A program made the translations under genes and the position numbers. Below are positions 37,172 to 38,531 of a DNA stretch of 38,531 nt, piece by piece. The notes under the pieces were generated by a model. The model had not been told where the DNA came from and did not search any database. It saw only the letters and a list, made by a program, of their open reading frames with translations. Origin of the DNA: SVQP01 sp045658965. GTDB lineage: Bacteria; Bacillota; Clostridia; Oscillospirales; CAG-272. Where the stretch lies: assembly GCA_045658965.1 (NCBI GenBank), contig JAZOVZ010000033.1, positions 1 to 38,531 on the forward strand. Reading direction: 5' to 3'. Positions within the stretch are counted from its first letter, which is position 1, and the number at the start of each line of letters is the position of its first letter.

Positions 37172-37522
37172 ATGTGGAATTTCTATTTGATCGACAAAAA
37201 CACGGCGCTCACGCTGACACAGATCCTCAAGCTGGAGGCGGCTATTGGGTACGGCATGCTATCGGTAAAGCGCGGAATATATCGAATGTATAAAAACTTT
37301 GCAGAAACCGGTACGGAGCCAGATCCGGAGTGGGAGCAGCTGTGCAGCATGGGACTTGCGACAAAGCACCGAGCCTTTGGAAAGCGATATGTTTATTGCG
37401 CAACGCAGCTCGGCATTGACATTGTGGCCATGATTACCGGCGCAAAGATCCGCATGGCGGACAACATATTTACCGGAAAGGAGCTGGAGGAAGATGGCGA
37501 CGACTTACAAGGATTGTGTTGA
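37172..37522 (+). CDS. Hypothetical protein, 116 aa
   Basis: ATG 37172 is preferred since GGAGG (37157-37161) is well spaced; GTG 37163 abuts it. Mixed alpha/beta with LTLTQILKLEAAIGYGMLSV, FGKRYVYCATQLGIDIVAMI and an acidic end. No family recognised. Overlaps the next gene by 29 bases. Confidence 0.6.
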   Translation: MWNFYLIDKNTALTLTQILKLEAAIGYGMLSVKRGIYRMYKNFAETGTEPDPEWEQLCSMGLATKHRAFGKRYVYCATQLGIDIVAMITGAKIRMADNIFTGKELEEDGDDLQGLC

Positions 37523-38021
37523 GGCTGTGGCTCAGGAAAAGCGCCGTGCCCTGGGCGATGACATGCGCCGCCCGCTGACGGCATGCGAGCAGCAGATCGT
37601 TTATGGCCTGTACAGCTTTGCAACCTTTGCAGACTTTGGGCGCGGAGTGATGGACAAACGCAACAGGCACATCCCACGCGCGGCCATGAGGCTCGGGCTG
37701 CTCAGATCTACCTGTATCAGCCTGTTTGACGATTATATGCTCCAGCTCACCGAGGAGGGACGCGAGACATTTAAGCGCTGTGCGCGCAACATGCAGTTGA
37801 GCGTGATCACACGCCGCATCCGGGACAAGACTGACGACGGTTGGAAGCTTTGCAAGGATAAGGATCTGCAGCACCTTGCGCGCGCCGCATGGACCGGAAC
37901 GTGCCAATACTGCGCTCTTACCGGGCAGGAGGCAAGGAAATGCAGTCTGCGCAAAACCCTTGACGGTTTGCAGTGCCTGGAGCCGAGCGATAATCCAGAC
38001 TGTTGGTATCGCGGAATTTAG
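37494..38021 (+). CDS. DUF5651-like protein
   Basis: 175 residues, with AAGGAGCTGGAGGAAG upstream. An N-terminal helical domain (LTACEQQIVYGLYSFATFAD) and a C-terminal Cys-rich block (GTCQYCALTGQEARKCSLRK, DCWYRGI) are seen. I recall this last pattern as a DUF5651 feature of Clostridia phages; a zinc site of three or four Cys is likely. Role unknown. Confidence 0.6.
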   Translation: MATTYKDCVEAVAQEKRRALGDDMRRPLTACEQQIVYGLYSFATFADFGRGVMDKRNRHIPRAAMRLGLLRSTCISLFDDYMLQLTEEGRETFKRCARNMQLSVITRRIRDKTDDGWKLCKDKDLQHLARAAWTGTCQYCALTGQEARKCSLRKTLDGLQCLEPSDNPDCWYRGI

Positions 38022-38032
38022 GAGGGATGATA

Positions 38033-38347
38033 ATGCAAAAAGTTACCACGCAGGAAATGATCGTTTTACTCAACGAGATCGGAGAACAGGCCGTCGTCGC
38101 TATGGTTGAGCGAGGCGGCAGCGAAGAACGTGATCCCATCATGGAAATGTTGGCGCGAAAAGTGCAGATTATCAACGCCATTGCCGAGCGCGTGCAGGAG
38201 ATGACTGCGGTTGAGTATTTCGAGACACGGCGAGAAATGTATGTACAGAAAGAACCTGATGCGATCACTGCGACATTAGAAGAGGCGAGAAATCCACGCC
38301 TCGCCGTCGAGATCGTGAAGCGGTGGGAGGGGGATCAACATGACTAA
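38033..38347 (+). CDS. Hypothetical protein, 104 aa
   Basis: ATG 38033 with GGAGGG at 38021-38026. It is helical and charged (QEMIVLLNEIGEQAVVAMVE, LARKVQIINAIAERVQEMTA). The tail overlaps the start of the pentapeptide-repeat gene by 8 bases. No family recognised. Confidence 0.6.
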   Translation: MQKVTTQEMIVLLNEIGEQAVVAMVERGGSEERDPIMEMLARKVQIINAIAERVQEMTAVEYFETRREMYVQKEPDAITATLEEARNPRLAVEIVKRWEGDQHD

Positions 38348-38531
38348 AGATGCACTGAACAAAATCCTTGAAGCACACAGGAAATGGCTGAACAACGAAG
38401 CAGACGGAGAACGCGCGAATCTCTCCTACGCGGATCTCTCCGGCGCGAATCTCTCCGGCGCGAATCTCTCCTACGCGGATCTCTCCGGCGCGAATCTCTC
38501 CGGCGCGGTTCTCTCCTACGCGAATCTCTCC
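38340..38531 (+). CDS. Pentapeptide-repeat protein, N-terminal part (continues at base 99)
   Basis: The ATG at 38340 follows a GGAGGGGG site and overlaps the end of the preceding gene. About 25 leading residues (MTKDALNKILEAHRKWLNNE and a few more) are followed by A-[NDV]-L-S-[GY] pentapeptides that run off the window end. Exactly 64 codons are present. Merging the terminal repeats joins base 38531 to base 99 in frame and gives a protein of about 225 residues with about 16 pentapeptides. Such repeats fold as a right-handed square beta-helix of roughly four repeats per turn. Phage members of this family have no settled role; DNA mimicry, as in gyrase-protecting Qnr proteins, is known for some relatives and is not shown here. 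Confidence 0.85.
   Translation, partial: MTKDALNKILEAHRKWLNNEADGERANLSYADLSGANLSGANLSYADLSGANLSGAVLSYANLS
38415..38531 (+). repeat. 15-bp minisatellite encoding pentapeptides (continues at 1-225)
   Basis: Units of gcg-(aat/gat/gtt/aag)-ctc-tcc-(ggc/tac) repeat almost without synonymous change. Codons for Ala, Leu and Ser are nearly invariant, so the array is repetitive as DNA as well as protein. Across the join there are about 16 units. Copy number in the real molecule is uncertain because assemblers collapse such repeats. Confidence 0.85.
38434..38531. repeat. Terminal direct repeat, right copy
   Basis: Identical to bases 1-98, checked base by base. See the left copy for interpretation. 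Confidence 0.9.

Noticed and set aside
38415..38531. Short regular repeats resembling a CRISPR array
   Set aside because: The 15-bp unit is in frame, encodes pentapeptides and has no spacers or cas genes.

Overview
The window is an essentially complete genome of a temperate siphovirus with an HK97-type head. The last 98 bases (38434-38531) are identical to the first 98. Merging them leaves a closed circle of about 38,433 bp and restores, in frame, a pentapeptide-repeat gene that is otherwise cut by the window ends. The host is probably a Gram-positive gut-type Clostridia bacterium. This rests on strong AGGAGG ribosome-binding sites, frequent GTG and TTG starts, an LL-H-type holin, a lysin carrying a SpoIID domain, RinA-like and P27-like packaging genes, and many small zinc-ribbon proteins of the kind common in Clostridia phages. 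No sequence search was run, so host and family names come from recognition of motifs.

Layout along the circle. (a) Lysogeny region, 27.1-32.0 kb: an attP site resembling a tRNA 3' end with direct-repeat arm sites, a leftward tyrosine integrase, a leftward HTH-membrane protein, a leftward membrane-HIRAN-like protein, a leftward XRE repressor and two further leftward genes with their own promoters. Two rightward microproteins of about 40 residues sit between these genes. Three separate control regions carry three different operator types (GTTTCA/TGAAAC, GAAC-N4-GTTC and GTAAC/GTTAC). (b) Early and middle operon, 31.4 kb through the window end to about 4.0 kb, all rightward: many small HTH, cysteine-rich and membrane proteins, a DUF4373-type replication initiator, RusA, an XRE gene whose end carries a cluster of parS-like half-sites, the pentapeptide protein, a Lar-like zinc ribbon, a DUF551 protein, a nucleotidyltransferase and a RinA-like candidate late regulator. 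(c) Late operon, 4.1-24.1 kb: HNH nuclease, a candidate cos site, small and large terminase, portal, ClpP-like protease, capsid, connectors, tail tube, a short tape measure, tail tip and fibre genes, a three-domain lysin and holin-type membrane proteins, ending in two tandem terminators. One gene inside the tail region (16999-17340) has its own promoter and terminator, which is moron architecture. (d) A six-gene cassette after lysis, 24.25-27.1 kb, bounded by terminators on both sides. It encodes a cysteine-peptidase-like protein, two Gln/Pro-rich proteins, a Gly/Cys-rich membrane protein, a beta-rich protein and an Arg/Tyr/Gly-rich protein.

Working together: the XRE repressor and the other operator systems would hold the rightward early operon silent in the lysogen. 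The DUF4373 initiator and RusA would serve replication and recombination using host polymerases. The RinA-like protein would switch on the late operon. HNH and terminase would cut and package DNA, and holin plus lysin would release virions. The most attractive undescribed elements are a possible SOS-controlled 40-residue microprotein facing the repressor, a roughly 75-nt RNA between integrase and the HTH-membrane gene, the post-lysis cassette and the parS-like cluster.
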